Assembly (NCBI RefSeq): GCF_001717955.1
Contig: NZ_CP014168.1
Span: forward strand, 3,689,501 to 3,753,500
Direction: 5' to 3'
Length of the DNA: 64,000 nucleotides
Source: Sphingomonas panacis
Lineage (GTDB): Bacteria > Pseudomonadota > Alphaproteobacteria > Sphingomonadales > Sphingomonadaceae
The translations under genes were made by a program, and so were the position numbers. The stretch's first letter is position 1. The number at the start of each line of letters is the position of its first letter. Of the stretch, positions 63,618 to 64,000 are shown one piece after another. A model generated the notes under the pieces. That model searched no databases, was not told where the DNA came from, and was given only the letters and a program-made list of their open reading frames with translations.

Positions 63618-64000
63618 ATGCGCCGTTTCGTCCTTGCCCTTTCGCTCGCCGCCAGCGCGGTGGCCGTGCCGCTCGCGGCGCAGATGCACCGCCCCGACAT
63701 GCTCCACGGCGCGGGCGCACCCGCCGAGGTGAAGGCCGGCACCTATGCGGTCGAGTCCAACCATACGCAGGTCGCGTTCAGCATCAGCCACATGGGCATC
63801 TCGCCGTTCGCCGGCTGGTTCTCGGGCGCGAGCGGCTCGCTCAAGCTCGATCCCGCCAAGCTCGACGCGACCACGCTCAACGTCACCATCCCGATCGCCA
63901 GCGTGCAGACCACCAGTGGCCAGCTCGTCGAGGAACTGAAGAGCGCCGACTGGTTCGACGCGGCGAAATACCCGACCGCAACCTTCCGCTCGACCAAGGT
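63618..64000 (+). CDS. YceI family protein (5' part; runs off the window)
   Basis: 127 codons visible from ATG 63618 (AGGAG nine bases upstream; GTG one codon earlier possible). Signal peptide 1-22 (FVLALSLAASAVAVPLAAQ). Then GTYAVESNHTQVAFSISHMG and later TLNVTIPIASV and DWFDAAKYPTATF, the lipocalin-like YceI start that binds polyisoprenoid lipids in the periplasm. Truncated by the window edge. Confidence 0.9.
   Translation, partial: MRRFVLALSLAASAVAVPLAAQMHRPDMLHGAGAPAEVKAGTYAVESNHTQVAFSISHMGISPFAGWFSGASGSLKLDPAKLDATTLNVTIPIASVQTTSGQLVEELKSADWFDAAKYPTATFRSTK

Overview
The window is a gene-dense, high-GC stretch of an alphaproteobacterial chromosome, most likely a member of the Sphingomonadaceae (Sphingomonas or a close relative). 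This is inferred from gene content and codon use, not from a database search. Pointers are the alphaproteobacterial form of the SRP RNA, an ornithine decarboxylase next to a deoxyhypusine-synthase-like enzyme (sphingomonads are known for homospermidine), a complete type II secretion operon, and many short palindromic repeats of the kind scattered through sphingomonad genomes. I see no prophage, insertion sequence, plasmid module, CRISPR array or rRNA operon.

Layout. 1-6 kb, minus strand: a truncated MaoC/MaoC/SDR multidomain protein, a YihY-type membrane protein fused in frame to a HAD phosphatase, a 2-oxoglutarate dioxygenase, a TetR regulator, and a two-gene unit that looks like a C-glycoside deglycosidase (alpha and beta subunits) with its own intrinsic terminator. 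6-11 kb: the SRP RNA gene ffs, a small secreted basic protein, then ferredoxin and two consecutive cysteine desulfurases (Fe-S assembly), a divergent alpha/beta hydrolase and a threonine/serine dehydratase. 11-14 kb: ornithine decarboxylase plus deoxyhypusine-synthase-like enzyme (homospermidine route) and a glycine-zipper protein. 14-27 kb: recR, fmt, truA, an RNA uracil methyltransferase, the NAD(P)HX repair enzyme, a lipoprotein, ilvD, ispE, ETF-ubiquinone oxidoreductase, a diverged uracil-DNA-glycosylase-like protein, a lytic transglycosylase, moaB and tRNA-His.

27-38.6 kb: the type II secretion operon gspC-D-E-F-G-H-I-J-K-L-M-N on the minus strand, most junctions being 4-base overlaps. 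38.9-50 kb: protein quality control, with tRNA-Val, HU, Lon, an M1 aminopeptidase, ClpX, ClpP, a glycosyltransferase and trigger factor with an unusual His-rich, Lys/Ala-rich tail, then tRNA-Leu. 50-58 kb: small proteins, an M48 protease operon, a single-domain response regulator, RluB-type pseudouridine synthase, RsmD, a small zinc-ribbon protein, a cupredoxin-like protein and an MFS transporter. 58-64 kb: serB, miaA, ilvB-ilvN-ilvC and the start of a YceI protein. Together with ilvD this supplies four enzymes of isoleucine/valine synthesis.

The most interesting signal that gene calls do not explain is a set of at least six families of 55-105 bp palindromic repeats, about fourteen copies. 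They sit at operon junctions and 3' ends. One copy lies in frame inside fmt and adds about 28 residues to the C-terminal domain, much as Rickettsia palindromic elements do. A similar hairpin appears to have lengthened the prepilin leader of gspJ. The putative C-glycoside deglycosidase pair is the other main lead.
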